Source of the DNA: Siderastrea siderea
Taxonomy: Eukaryota; Cnidaria; Anthozoa; Scleractinia; Rhizangiidae
Direction: 5' to 3'
Assembly (NCBI GenBank): GCA_964030785.1
Contig: OZ034968.1
Location: forward strand, 74,756,427-74,820,426
DNA length: 64,000 bases
Shown: one piece after another, positions 1 through 12,316 of the stretch
Layout: every line of letters begins with the position of its first letter
Position numbering within the stretch: position 1 is the stretch's first letter
Program-made: the position numbers and the translations under genes
Notes under the pieces: model-generated
What the model was told of the DNA's origin: nothing
What the model saw: only the letters and a program-made list of their open reading frames with translations
Database searches by the model: none

Positions 1-399
1 TTTATAGAAAACTGGTGGTGTTAAAAAAATAGTTGGATATGATCATTGACTTTTAACTTCTCCATGCTCCTCCATGATAGATTGGATGGTCATCCTATAA
101 TTACACATGAAAGAACTTCACTTTTTCAACTGCGGCCACCAACCTTGTCCCCAGGCTATTTTCAGAGATGGCTCTAAATGGGACGTTTAAAAGTGAAAAT
201 AGGCAATATTGTTGCATTTTTGAAAATAAACCACATTTTTTCCAATTTATTTGAATATTGGCTGCTTTCTTTTTTAGAAAATTAACATCCATTTTTCTTA
301 AGAGTGGAGGTTGTATTCTCTGCCATGTCTGCAGGTTTCTGTCTGAGCATTTTAACTCAATATTGTTGTTACTGCTGGATCAGTCTTTATTCCACATAC

Positions 400-446
400 C
401 TGCAGAGCATGTTTGCTGGCACAATATGTAGCATGATAAGGGAGCC
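400..446 (-). CDS. DHRS7: DHRS7-like SDR gene A, exon 4 (catalytic YxxxK)
   Basis: Short exon of a classical short-chain dehydrogenase/reductase on the minus strand. It encodes GLPYHATYCASKHALQ and so carries the catalytic Tyr and Lys (YCASK) of the NAD(P)(H) active site. Boundaries are chosen from an AG acceptor just above 446 and a GTATGT donor just below 400. The phase joins exactly with exon 3 (3769-3961), whose last base completes a Gly codon. Family knowledge: DHRS7 enzymes are membrane-anchored ER/microsomal carbonyl or steroid reductases. Later exons lie beyond the left edge of the window. DHRS7 subfamily membership is inferred from the order NNGxxSQRS, LPHMIER, YCASKHAL. Confidence 0.8.
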
Positions 447-628
447 CTGTCAAGGATTGTTCAAAAATAATTCTTTTGAAATCATGTGCATGAAAGCTTA
501 GAATGACTTGAATACTATAAACAGCTGCAAAATTGTTGAGACACTCGTGCCCAAAACCCACCTTTGCATGGTCTATTGCCTCAACCCACAGGACAGCTGC
601 CAATTGCCCCAAGTGTTTCCCTCTCGCA

Positions 629-736
629 TTTAACACTTAATGATTGGTCCCGAGGGAAACATTGAGATTCGAAACATTGAGATTCGAGGGAAACAAAATT
701 AACTGGTTTCCTGAGGGACCAGTCATTAAGTGATTT
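629..736. repeat. Short inverted repeat beside the Crypton remnant
   Basis: CACTTAATGATTGGTCCC at the left reappears inverted, with one substitution, as GGGACCAGTCATTAAGTG at the right. The loop between them contains a direct repeat of AACATTGAGATTCGA. The palindrome lies about 180 bp beyond the 3' end of the recombinase remnant and may be an end of that element or a separate small hairpin repeat. Confidence 0.5.
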
Positions 737-918
737 GTTATATAGCACAACGAAGAGATTAGAAGACGTAATGTGAAAGCAATCGAAAATTTATTGATTA
801 AGTTACAGCTTGTAAGCGCATAAGCGGGAAATACTACAATGTTAAAAATGTACAAAAAGGTAAACTAAAACGGAGTAAAATGTACAAACTTAAGAAAAAC
901 ACTGAATCACAGCGATGT

Positions 919-2257
919 TTAATGATAATGAAAATTCACTGTAACATTACAACCGGATGAAAAAGCTCCAGTATGGAAGTGAACTGTTTCTTGACTACTA
1001 CTGGTAGCAAAATTGTGTGTTAGCACAGGGGAATTTTGTAAGTTTGGCACATTAAGCTTACTTTGCTCAACTTCAGTTCCCAAAGGAACAATTTCAGTGT
1101 TACCTTGGGCACAGGCAGAAGTTAAAGTTTGTGATATTTCTCTTGATTTAGATTCTGTTAGTTGTCGACTGTAAGACCTGATGCTACTCTCACTTTTGTG
1201 CCCGGACACACGCATAACATGCCAAGCTTCAACATTGTTGTTATCGAGAACGGATACCGCTGTAGTTCTTATGCAATGGTTAGTATACTCTTGAAAGAGT
1301 TTACAATCAACAAAAATAGTTTTCATTAACGATCCTAGGGTATTCTTACCCACAGGGAAATTGCAGTATCATTAACACTGTCAGATTCATTGAAGTGTTC
1401 TAGAGCCTTGGGCCTTTGCCACAGCAAGTTCAGTGACGGATGGAGTTTTGATAAAATAATATAGTTCAAATGCCCTTACTGGGCATAATTTTGGATTATT
1501 CGCGTTTTCGTACATTTTTCCATCCCCTGAAGAATCAAAGGGATTATCGTTTTCCCTGTGGTTTTTGTCGAGTTCATCCTGCTCCTGGTAGACATATTTT
1601 TGTCCAGTCACGTCAACTCTGACTGCAAACGACTGTTTCGTGTGAAGGAGAAGGTTCTCTCTTCCTCTTCGAATAAGGTGATGCATGATGTTAAACCAAA
1701 CAAATTGCTGCAATGACTTAGGGCTTGGTGATGACTGATCATATGACGAGTAGATTTTCGCCAAGTCCTCTTTCTTTATTGGTTCATGATGATCGACTTT
1801 GGCAAACCCTTGTCGTTTAAGTTGAACCACAACTGCTTCAAAGACTTCGTTAGACTGTTCAAAAGCACCGTCGGCATCAAAATGTTAAATCCTCTTCTCC
1901 GGTTAAAGTACCGTTGCAGGCCAAAGCGAATGCTTGTTAGTGTTGTCTTCTTGTAGTTTCCTCCGGTTTTTTCCTTGTATTGGGATAAAAGTCAGCAAGG
2001 AGTTCGTTTAGTTCTTTTTTTGAAATTTCGTCAAAATTCTGGACTTTGTCAGGATATTTCTCTCCGCAGAAGGCTTTTAATGTTGACAAGGCAGTTTTTG
2101 TCACTGACTGTGTGTTTTTGGAATCTTTCTCTTCCACACGGCTGGTAATTTCTTGTCGTGACAAATCAGCAAAGTGTGAATTAAGGAGTGGCCGTTGCAA
2201 TACAGAACTTTGAAAAACGCGCAGGTCAAACGCTATGATCCCACCACCTTCAATCAC
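919..2257 (-). pseudogene. Crypton-type tyrosine recombinase remnant (DUF3504-like)
   Basis: Three consecutive minus-strand reading segments (2257-1937, 1830-1387, 1353-919) together resemble the DUF3504/Crypton tyrosine recombinase found as transposons and as domesticated ZMYM/QRICH1-type domains in animals. Visible signatures are an N-terminal EEKDSKNT segment, a central DNPFDSSGDGKMYEN segment, and the catalytic C-terminal block NHCIRTTAVSVL, VSGHKSESSIRSYSR, with the Arg, Gly-His and terminal Tyr of the family. Frame changes near 1830-1937 and 1353-1387 break it. Read as a degraded mobile element inside an SDR intron. The family call rests on motif memory. Confidence 0.6.
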
Positions 2258-3768
2258 ATTCTGTTCACGTGCAACGGCGGTCTTCGGTCAACATTCGCGG
2301 GTAACATTGCACTGTTACCCTCTGACGTAATAGACTTTGCAATGTTGCTCGCTCAGAGACTTTTGGCGGGAAACAGTTTCATTTAGATGTCATGTGATCC
2401 CAAACTGACCAATGAGAGCGCATGCTATTAGAGGAAAAATTCCAGCTATATAACAATCAATGATGTTGTCAAATACTTTGAACATGGTCCAGGTAGTAAG
2501 ACAACATTGCCAGGGGGGAAGGGGGGGGGGCAATTGGGCACATGAGACTAAATTTTGCACCCGAGCATAACAGTGTCTCAAGCATTTTTGCAGGTAACTG
2601 TAGAAATGCACACATTGATAAATGAAAACAAACATTTTAAAAATCCTTATTGGTGGGATGCTGACTGGTTGTTCCATAATGAGGTATTAAGTATCTGGGA
2701 GGAGTGATCAGGGAGGAGGACTTGAACTAGGGAACCTCTAGATAGGATTGCAAGCCCTGACCGCCCTAACTACAAGGCCATGCTGCCTCCTCAACTCCTT
2801 GCACAATTCTTCTCTGGGGCCCATTTCTCAAAAGTCCCGGTAACTTTTCGGGCCGGAAGTAATATTTTAAAAACAAAATCTATAGACAGTTGGCGTAGTT
2901 TTTAATTGCCTGCATATCAGCCCGATGTGTTTTATCAACTTGGAATTTTATTGCTCAGCTTTCAATTTGAGTCTTTAGTGCAAACATTGCACACATAAAA
3001 TAGCTATCAGGGCCTGCAAAGTTATCGTGACTTTCAAGAAACGGGCCCCAGGTCTTAGAAACTAATAGCAGATGAATTTTTTGGTCACTTATTAAATATT
3101 AATGTGGCCACTTGCTAGACAATTATTTTAAATTAATAAAATAACATAGGTAAGAAAGGATGTCTCTAAAATAATTTTTTCATAATTAGCACCATAAGAT
3201 TGATAAATAAGTTGCACAGAACTAGAGGTCAAATGATGGTTACTCAAGGCTATTTATTGTAGTGTAGGCCCTAATTTATACATCAAAGTTTGGACATGAA
3301 AGTGCTTGACCACTTTGATAATTTTGGGTTTCTAATTTTGTAAGGCATTGAACTATTTGAGCAAATGATCAGGAGGTGCAAGAATGATTAGTTAGAAAAC
3401 CTGTACAATTAACCCCCCCCCACCCCCCCCCCGGCCCTTTAACAAAATGCAAACGTTTTAATCAAACAAAGACAGATGTTTCTAATTAAGTTCAATAACT
3501 TCCAAAACTTCAAAGTGCACTCAGTGTTCACAGTGTGAGGGAGTTTCCACAATTTTTTAATTGGTTGCATAGAAATTACTGTACAGTTGACTGGTGAAAT
3601 TTATGTTATGTTAAATGTTATATTTATATTATGTTTTATTGTGTGTTTGCCTCAGCTGATATGAGTATGCTAACATACTGTAATGCAAAGATTGCAGCTA
3701 TTATTTGGAGTCTTAATACATTTGTACGACACGTCCCTTTTCCCCTTGAGCCTCCCAGTAATAATTAC

Positions 3769-3961
3769 CAAATTTTCCCAGCGCACTGCTTACAACAACA
3801 ACTCGTCCCTCACTGCGCTCTATCATGTGTGGAAGAATTGCCTTAGTCAAGGAGATAGTTCCAACAGTGTTCAAATCCAGAAGGGCTCTGTCTACTTCCA
3901 GGGGTGTTTTTTCCACCAAAGATCTTTGTGACCGGGCACCATTATTGACCAAGATATCAAC
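3769..3961 (-). CDS. DHRS7: DHRS7-like SDR gene A, exon 3
   Basis: Encodes VDILVNNGARSQRSL, then GTISLTKAILPHMIERSEGR and VVVVSSALGKF. These are the NNG strand-turn, the conserved LPHMIER stretch and the catalytic Ser segment (SSALG) of SDR enzymes. The TTTGTAG acceptor precedes 3961 and the GTAATT donor follows 3769 on the minus strand. Exon 2 ends on a complete Lys codon, so the frame runs straight in. The exon is intact. Confidence 0.85.
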
Positions 3962-6900
3962 CTACAAAGAAATTTAGTTAATACAGAAGGGGTTTGGATA
4001 CATGTACAACAACTGCTTGACTATGAAGGTAGCTTCACCTCCAGTTGTTGAAATATCAGTCAACCAACAACAGTACTTCTCAGGACTACTCCCACCCAGA
4101 CAAATTATCACACTAGACAGACTTCTGAGTCTCCTGAGTGTAAACAATTTAAAAGTAATAATTTTATGAAGACTAGAGGGAAAATGTGATGAAACATGGC
4201 TATCATGGAAACACAAGTAACCATAAGAACTCTGTGAACCTCCCTAGAAATTAACCTAACCAAGCAGCTTTCAAACATACTTTTTTTAGTTTATGCTGGT
4301 AGTTTTGAAATACTACAAATATTCTTAGCTTTTGTAATTTGTTTGTAGCGATTCACTTGTAGTCAGCTTAGTAATAAATTTCACTTGTTGAAGCAAATAT
4401 ATGCTGACACGTTGTTACAGGAAATAAAATCTGAAAGAGCCGAGGTTGAAAAAATAATGTAACAGGTAAACACAGTAAGCACAGTGTTAAACTGGAGCTG
4501 ACAAATAAGCAGTTACGAGGCCTATAGTACTGAGTTGGTTACAATCACCTCACATCCAAAAACTGCAATTCAGTAATTGTTCCAATTTCCTCGTAAGGCA
4601 AAAAGCAGGCTTATCTGCTGATAAGCCAGGCGGTGTGCGTCACGAGATTTGACCAATCAGAACGCGTCATTTGTGTAGGCATTTTCGCGCTGGGAAAGAG
4701 CCGCTTCGAGAAGTGTATGAGGTGAAATTTTCGTTATTTTCGACGTTTTTGATTTTGTTCTCGGAATTATACCTCATCCTAAAGTTCTTGGAATACCATA
4801 TCTTAGTTCTGGTCAGGTTATCGTTGAAGGTAAATGTTTTAGTCGCGTTTATGAGAAGTTCAAAGTGGGCAGTTAGTTGAAAGCCGCCATCTTGATTTCA
4901 CTGTTAATGTCACAGTTCTTTATGGACTCGAAGCTGCTTACTGTTAACGGTATTTGCCCATTATCTTGGCCAGTTAGGTAGTATAACTTTTCTTCTTTTG
5001 AAATTTCGGGGTCTACCCGGGTCTACCCCTTATAGTTTCTCCGTTACAAGCCGTTGAAAGTATCGTAGAATGAAGAGATCATGTAAACCAAGTAGCAGAT
5101 CTCCCGGGAAACCGGCTGATAAAGTAGACCGAGATGAAAGCCTACACCAAGGGAATAACATCAAACTTCGAAAGGTTCTGCTCAAGTTTGAACTAAAAAA
5201 GGGGAAAAAGGTCAATTTCTCTATAATGCCTCGGGCATTTCAGCCTTTTATCTCCCTTGTTTGTGTTTACGAGGTCCAAGCAGGTTACCCCGGTGCTGTA
5301 CAAAGTGAGCTTATTTTATAATACGATTGTTTTTTAAGTCGTCAGTGAAGCTGTTTCTTTTGTTGTTTTTTTTGTCACAAGACATAAACAGTGATTTTAT
5401 TTGTACATTCTGATAATAAAATGGTGAGCAAAACAACTTGTACAAGCAAAAGTTGGTACTGCTTTGTCACTGTTTAGTGTGTAATCTTATTATTTTCTGA
5501 CAGTCAGCTCTCCAACAACTGTGCACGTCTCTGCCACCATTGGAATAGATTATGTATGAACTTTATTTCAGTGCTTAAATTTCGATGCTAATTTTGATTT
5601 CTAATAGCTTATTGGCTTAAGATACTTATGGATATGTTCACACTTGGTGTCTGTACACCTGCACAGACTGGTGCTGTGTTACTGGGTATCCAAAAATATG
5701 TAATATTGTGTACACATTTTGAAAACGGAGCTCTCTTTTGCTCCATTAGAGGCAATTTAAAAATGTGAGCGTAGGCAGGAGTGATTGGTATATAAGTGGA
5801 CTGACAGAAGGTGTTTGCTAAGTTGTAACCTTGGAATTAAAGAAAGACATAAACACATGGAATTGGTGATCACTTTAGAGCCCAAGCACAGATCTTCATC
5901 TCACAGTGTAGTAAGGTACCCAAATTCATGCATGAGTACTTGAAAAAAAGGTGTGTTCACCTATAAAAGTGCCCAGTGAAAATAGTAATCAGTGCAAAAA
6001 GCAATAGGTATCCTGTGTGCATGTCTCGTTTGGTAGTCGTCTTCTACTCTGGTCTTTGATTTAGGAGTTTGAAGGTTTTCTTTTTTTTTTGCCATAGTGC
6101 TGCCACTGAGATACTGTGTGCACCAGTCTTTTCTCACAGAGAAGATGAAATAAATATTTACTTGATATTCTTGGAAGCCTTGTAACCCAAACTACAAAGT
6201 GAAACAGTTGGAATAAAGTTGATTGTATTGCAAGTAAATTTTAGCACTGTGGTTTAGCACAGTAAATGAACTACACCCTCTAACTGACAAACAAGACAAC
6301 AGTAAAGTAACTTACTGACTCCTGTCGGCAATATAACAAACACCAAAGTTTTTACAAGAACAGCTGCATTCAGGGTCCAATTCATTAAAACTTTAACGAT
6401 TATTTACAAGTGTATTGTTTTTCAAACTGTAAAACAATAGCTGCACTTGTAAAAGTTTTATTGAATTTACCCCTGTTCATTATCAGGTTCTGGTTGGAGC
6501 TTTGCCCATACTGCTTTATCTTTAAAATGTCCATATACAGGTCTGGGGTGGCTAGCTACCTTTCAGATATGTCCAGAAACACAGGCCAGTGAGATATTTT
6601 AGAAGCAATTATCATGATAGCCATCACAAAGTGTCCTCAGGGATTAAAAGTAACAATTGAAGCTGTCACATATGAAGGGCTTTCTCAACAATCCTTGCTT
6701 GTATTTCTGGAACCGTCAGCATTCCCTAGCTCGTATGTGTCTTTTGTGGTATTACTGGAGTGTGGTAAAGAAACATTCATGGCAAAGCTGTAAGCTCCTG
6801 GCTTTGCTATAAATTTCTTCTCATCAAACTTCAGCAAGAGCACAGTGGCTTTGCAGGCAAGGTATTCCTAGAGGCAAAAATTATCCCTGAGCTCTGATAG

Positions 6901-8702
6901 TACACACTGTCAAATATGTGATGTTTCAATTACCAGATCAGATAACACTGTTAAACTTATTTACTATCCAGCCCACTATCCAGCCTACACATGTCCACGT
7001 GAAGGAGCAATCCACTCAAATGTTCCATACTTTCAACTGACTTGGTACAGACAAGACAGAGAAATACATTTTATTTTATAAAATAACTAAGATACTATGT
7101 GCATTCTGAGTGGCTGAGATGTGTGTTTGCAGTTGAATAAAGCAAGGAAAACCTTTTCCTTTGTTTGGATGGCCTGATATACAGGAAAGACTTAAGTGGG
7201 GGGGGGGGGGGGGGGGGAATTCTCAAAAGTCTATATGCAACCCAGGCTGGGCACTCCCTGCAAACCCTCAAGGGTTTGCATAAATAACTGTCTTGAATTC
7301 TCCCAACATTCTCGTGTTTATATCAGGCTATGCAAACACACTACTATTTGCTTGAATGCAATGTTTTACAGTGAAACCTGTGGACAAAATTATTTTCACA
7401 TATTTTCCGTAAAAGGAAACACCTCTCTTAAGCAGACAAGAAGGTCAATGAATAACACCAGTATCAAATTTTTTTTTTTTAATAATCAGTGACTGTAGGA
7501 ATGTAGGTTAGTAACTTGTTAAAATAGAAAGCAGAGGAGTATATATACATATGGAAGTATGGCTCTTCCTTGGGATCAGCATCACTAGTCTTATAGCAAG
7601 GTTGAGAAAACTAATGTACAGTGTTTGATATAAGAGAAACTAAAACATGCTTGATGAAGTACACACCTTTAGTAAAATGAAGGACAACAGCATAAATGAT
7701 ATTATTAAAACAACAAAGTCTTTTTTTTGGGGTGGCCGTGAGCTTACATCAACAAACTTGGGAAATCCCTTTGAATGGCTGTTATCAGGAAAGACTTGAA
7801 TTTCCAGGACGACTACCACAAGTAACATTTTGTCTAATACATTTTCAGTAAGTTGTTAGGCTATTTCCTTGTGTTGCTTCCTTTGCCTGAATGAAGATCT
7901 GATTTCCATGTTTGTAAAAAACCGTAGTCACACAGCCGGCTTTCTCACCTTGCTCGTTGTCCACGCTCTCTAATCTTTCCCGGTAGCGTAAGTCCGTGAA
8001 CGATACCAGCAAACAAAGTGTTGTGGATCTCTTTTACCGCTGATCTAGTCAAAGTACCAAACAAATACGAAAAACTTTCCGAGAAACGAACGTTTCAGCT
8101 CTTGTTTACATAGTAGTCTGTGCACATTCGATCGACTCCGAATCGAGAAAAAACATATTCACCTGGTCCATGTAACCAAAACATTAACCAGTCAAAACAA
8201 TCTACATTCGTGTCCTCAGCTATTCTTTTCAAAACGGGAAACAGAGTCTTAATTCTCATTTACTGCCATTGTAAGGTCTCTCGTGAGATGTTTACTCCAT
8301 CGTGCCTAGAGTGAAATGGCCATCAGTTATATTTTTACCCATGACCCTTTGTGGGCCGTGACGCACACCGCCTGCTGATAAGCTGTGTGAATGAGCCTAC
8401 CAGTACAAGCTAAAGAGGGAATCTCTTGCTTTACTGTATTTTTTTGGTTTACGTTTCAAGGATATTAGCTTTTCTTTACAGCTTCTCTGTAAATTCGAGA
8501 TAAATAAAGTTTTTGTATTTACTTCTGTAACCATGTGTGTTTGATTATAACTTTGCATGAGTGAAAAAAGTAAATTAAGAGGTGCGAGCTGTCTACCTAA
8601 TAAAAATCATTCTACACTGTACTTTTAATTGCTACTATATTATTGATATTTATTCATTTAGTATTTTATATATTTATTTTTTTATTTATAATTTTTTTTT
8701 AC
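3962..8702. other. Intron 2 of SDR gene A
   Basis: About 4.7 kb between exons 3 and 2. It holds the inverted-repeat pair at about 4614-8386, a G17 tract near 7198-7217 and several A/T tracts. A plus-strand ORF at 5070-5321 looks protein-like but matches nothing I recognise, so I leave it uncalled. No RNA gene seen. Confidence 0.55.
4614..8386. repeat. Inverted-repeat pair, possible ends of a DNA transposon
   Basis: GGCGGTGTGCGTCAC at about 4630 recurs inverted as GTGACGCACACCGCC at about 8358. In both copies a GCTTATC-type segment lies on the outer side. The arms are only about 25-35 bp and imperfect, so this could be a 3.8-kb TIR element or two independent inverted copies of one short repeat. 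No transposase reading frame was recognised between them. Confidence 0.35.
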
Positions 8703-8827
8703 CTTTCCAAAGTGCTTGAGCACATCTTGGGCAATTTGTTGATGAGTATCAAATTTTTGCAAGTCCAAAGGAAGTACAAGTATATCCTGATCTTTTTTAA
8801 ATGATGAATCAAGAGCAATGGAAATAG
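8703..8827 (-). CDS. DHRS7: DHRS7-like SDR gene A, exon 2
   Basis: Encodes FKKDQDILVLPLDLQKF and a following helix QIAQDVLKHFGK, matching the DILVLPLDL strand of DHRS7-type SDRs. The polypyrimidine-rich TTTATTTGCCAG acceptor lies just above 8827 and the AAG|GTAAAA donor just below 8703. Its first two bases complete the Ala codon opened by the last base of exon 1. Confidence 0.83.
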
Positions 8828-9318
8828 CTGGCAAATAAACAAACAACCAAACAAAAATAAATAGGTTAAGCATGTGCTTACAGGTGGAATAGCAATGTGT
8901 GTTTCCAGAAAATATCCATACCCTCCCCATGGATGGTCATTGGAAATTCCGAGGGGGTGAAGGGTCTCAAAGGCCAAAATTTTGAAAGGAAAGTATGAAG
9001 CTAAACTGGAATTTCCAGAGCGGTGGAGGGATTCAAAGTGAAAAGCCATCCGTGGGGGAGGTATGGATATTTTCTAGAACCATACAAATTATATCAAAGA
9101 GGGTGAGGTGCGGGATTGCGGAAAAAAAAATTCAATGTTATGATAAGAACAAGTCATGAAACAAATAAGCGCCATTGTTATTCAATGAGATGCAAACAAT
9201 TGTAAAGGCGCTTTTCTGCAAACCCGCACCTTACACAAAAGAGTATGGCTAAATTTTAGAATACCCGGTCACTTATTTGCATCTCATTGAATTTGAATAA
9301 AGAGTATTTGGGTAGTTA

Positions 9319-11242
9319 CAGTCGAAATACTCAGCGCATTCTGCTTATTATTTGGGAATGACTTTCATTAATCGGGGACGGATTGCATTATTGGAATCAA
9401 AATTCCACCTTCAAATTGAATATTGTAATGTTTCAACGGTAACCTTCTTCCAGATAAGGAATGCTGTTTGGTTTATTATTGACATCTGGCGAATGTTCAC
9501 GTGCAAGTAGCAGATTATTGGCGGCTTGACGTGTCTGGCCTGATTTGTGTTCGCTCAACAAAATGTTAAGGTGGCTCCCTATAGTTTTATGACCACGCGC
9601 GCGCTGTTGATGTGAGCTGTAGTAATCTGTGCGCGCTCACATGAAATCATAAGATCCTCCTGACATTTTATGACGTCAGCATAGCCAAAAAAAGCAAAGT
9701 TAACGGTGACGTTTCTCTTGTTTCCTTTGGTGAATTTTTTAAAATTTTGCACATTTTGAGATATTAACGCTACCTTCCACATACTATTTTTTGGAAAAAT
9801 TCTGTCAGAGCAATTCAGTTTAATGGTCAAAAATAAGAAATCACGTGATATCGTTGAAACCGTCTGAACGACCCCTTAGTTTTTCCCCTGCAAAATGTTA
9901 GTAAAAATCATTTTCAGAAGATAGGAAAGTTTCAAAAAATTTCACCGAGGCAAAATCAAAATATTAAAGAATAAAGATGAATTAATGAAAATATCCGTCA
10001 TCCTTTAGACGTTTTGTTGTCATGACAACGGCCTATGCCTAAGAAGCAAAAACTGAAAAATAAGGGTGCGTTTCTTTGGGAGAATCCGAAAAAGGATTTG
10101 TGGATCCGAGATCATTGGATTCTTCGACGCCAAAGAAACTCAAAATCGGAAAAAGGATTATTTTGTCATGACAAGACTGGCTGGAGGCACGCAATATATA
10201 TATCAAAACGATATTTCTCTCGTACTGCCCTGGAATTCAACTAGAATGGAATACAAATAATTTATAAACAAGGACAGTTTCTGCAGTAGTTCAAGTGAAC
10301 TCGCTATTTGCATTAACAATTAGCAAAATCTGGTTCCTGAATTACAGAAATGGTACACACATGAAGTTATCCTGACGTGTCAATGCTTCTGTCTGTTCTT
10401 TTGGAGAAAACTTTTCAAATATACGGAACGGAATAATCACCTGAAGTTACTTTTTCACGATCGAATGTTTTGTCACGCAAGATCAAGAGAAAATATGGCG
10501 AGACCAGTAAATTTGCATGGAAGACCGCTTGACAGATGTACTATTTTCGGATCCGTTCCCCAAAGAAACGCACGGATCATGAATCCTAAAAATCCGGATT
10601 TAGATTTGATCTGATGTATCCACTCGGAGTGTGGATTCTTCAGATCACTAATCCCTGATTAATCCATTTTCGGATTTAGGTAAAGAAACGCAAAATCCGT
10701 TTTTGGATACAAGAATCCGGATTTGGATTTTCCCAAAGAAACGCACCCTAAGTGTAGTTATCTTGGTTATCTTACTGGCAAATCTCAGGAACAAAGATTG
10801 CAAGGCAACAGAACTAGGGTTTCTTTCGTAAGTCTTGCCAGTTAGTATAGTCACTTTTGTAGAAACTCGAGGAAGCCACCTTAATGGCAGGCACTTTTCC
10901 ACGTAAAAAAGCAGTCTGTTGTTGTAAAACTGTAAAGAATAATTTCTTAAAAACAAGTGTGCTGTAAATGCACAACAAATGTCCCTGAAAATTCAGAAAA
11001 ATTCCCTGTACTGTCAAACCGACTGAAACCAACAGCCGCCAACGGTTTCGTATTTCGCGTGTGAACTTTTGGCATATGTAAGTAACAATCCAATCAACAT
11101 TCGTTACTTCGAATGAGTCTACCGTTGGAACATTTCAATCTTCAATTTAAAAATAGAATTTTGATTCCAATAGTGCGATCCGTTCCCAATTAATGAAAAT
11201 CATTCCTAAATAATGAGCGGAATGCGCCGAGTATTTCGACTG
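9319..11242. mobile_element. Non-autonomous Tc1/mariner-like element with long TIRs
   Basis: The left end reads TA then CAGTCGAAATACTC. The right end is its reverse complement followed by TA, giving the TA target duplication expected of Tc1/mariner elements. The arms stay alignable for about 120-125 bp with roughly 15 percent mismatches by eye (9319-9445 against 11116-11242). No transposase frame survives inside. With the later 685-bp MITE removed, the element is about 1.24 kb. The superfamily is inferred from the TA duplication and CAGT termini. Confidence 0.7.
10064..10748. mobile_element. PIF/Harbinger-like MITE
   Basis: Ends GGGTGCGTTTCTTTGGGA and the exact inverse TCCCAAAGAAACGCACCC, flanked on both sides by TAA (10061-10063 and 10749-10751). 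The TWA-type 3-bp duplication fits PIF/Harbinger. The interior is rich in GGATTT/AAATCC repeats and carries a partial internal copy of the terminal motif near 10560. At 685 bp it has no coding capacity. It sits inside the mariner-like element, so it inserted later. Confidence 0.75.
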
Positions 11243-11309
11243 TAAAGGAGAAGGGACAAGCAGTTTTACCCTCAATTCAATTATCGCAGTCGCCGGCAGT
11301 TTAGCTTAC

Positions 11310-11580
11310 CTGCACATTTTTCTTTGACTCTCTCTAATTCTTGTTTTCTCCTTGCAGAAAGCACTAATTTACAGCCACATTTCGCCAGTTCATAAGCTAA
11401 ATATTCGCCGATACCGCTTGAAGCTCCCGTGATCCAAACAACTTTCCCGCGCAACGCAACGGCAGGATTTTCACCAAACACCTCGTAAATCATCAGCAGA
11501 AAATCCGCATCTTGAAATTTAACAAGTAAGAAACACACAAAAGGAAACAAAACTGCGAGAATCAAAAGAGTACGACCCAT
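11310..11580 (-). CDS. DHRS7: DHRS7-like SDR gene A, first coding exon
   Basis: Begins with ATG at 11580 (an in-frame ATG at 11628 is the alternative start). It encodes a strongly hydrophobic N-terminus, [17 protein letters not shown], expected to act as an ER signal anchor. This is followed by the Rossmann nucleotide-binding motif [18 protein letters not shown] (TGxxxGIG) and [18 protein letters not shown]. The exon closes with G|GTAAGC, a good donor, in phase with exon 2. The gene reads leftward, with exons at 11310, 8703, 3769 and 400. Confidence 0.85.
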
Positions 11581-12316
11581 CTTCCTCGATTTACGCAGTC
11601 CTGTAAATGGTAGTAAATGGCCAATCACGTGACGACTGTCACGGTTTTAATGTCACGCGTCGTGACAGCATTAACCCCATTCCCTTGGACAATTTCTTTC
11701 TCCTTTTTTTACATTTATAACGTTTAGATGGGTAACGCCACGTATAGAAAGGGAAGTGCATCAGTAAATTGTTGTTTTAGTTTCGATTTTAGTTGTTGTT
11801 AAAGTTGCTGCCATCTTGGATTGCCTAACAAAGAGGTTCTGGGAACGAAGTTGCTCCAAAGCGCAAAACGCCGCACAAAACGGAACAAAAAGTACCCTAG
11901 TGTTCCTAAAGGAGAGAACCTTAGCAAAATGTTGAAGCAAAAATGTAGGAGTTGGTTTTCCAGACTCGTACCCAGTCACTTCTCTTGTCCACGTTGTGGT
12001 TTATGAGATTTGATGAGTTCGCGGTGCATCAAGGGAAGAACGGAAGAAAGTCTCCATCCTTCCCAAAAGGCTCTGCGCGCATTGGTCGCCCTCCCATATT
12101 CCAATGCGAAAAAGGATAAAGAAGTGACGACTGGGTACGAGTCTGTTAGTTTCCAAAGAAACTACGGTGCACGAAAATTTGTATTTGTCAAGTGAGTCTA
12201 TATGGTAAGTTGGCCACCCTAGAGAAATTCAACAGCTGACCTTTCTAGAGTTATCCGTTCGTCAGGGCGAATCAGTCAAAGAAAAACCTTTAAAATGGAC
12301 GAGTAACCAGGGTAAG
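11581..12316. promoter_or_regulatory. Upstream region of SDR gene A
   Basis: Upstream flank of the minus-strand SDR gene. It includes GTCACGCGTCGTGAC (about 11652-11668), a short perfect palindrome, and a TATAAA-containing segment near 11716. I see no coding sequence; small ORFs here lack recognisable similarity. A promoter role is inferred from position only. Confidence 0.3.

Larger units (their letters stand above)
447..3768. other. Intron 3 of SDR gene A, with transposon remnants
   Basis: Between exon 4 and exon 3 of the minus-strand SDR gene. It holds the small palindrome at 629-736 and the broken Crypton-type recombinase at 919-2257. The rest (2258-3768) is AT-rich, with a poly-C tract near 3413-3433 and a G-run near 2520-2530. 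I see no further coding sequence. Confidence 0.6.
8828..11309. other. Intron 1 of SDR gene A
   Basis: About 2.5 kb, largely occupied by a non-autonomous Tc1/mariner-like element (9319-11242) that itself contains a Harbinger-type MITE (10064-10748). The short stretch 8828-9318 shows a local inverted similarity around CAATGAGATGCAAA / TTTGCATCTCATTG and no coding sequence. Confidence 0.6.

Noticed and set aside
5070..5321. 83-aa plus-strand ORF in intron 2
   Set aside because: It reads smoothly but matches no known family and lies within a repeat-bounded stretch. Left uncalled.
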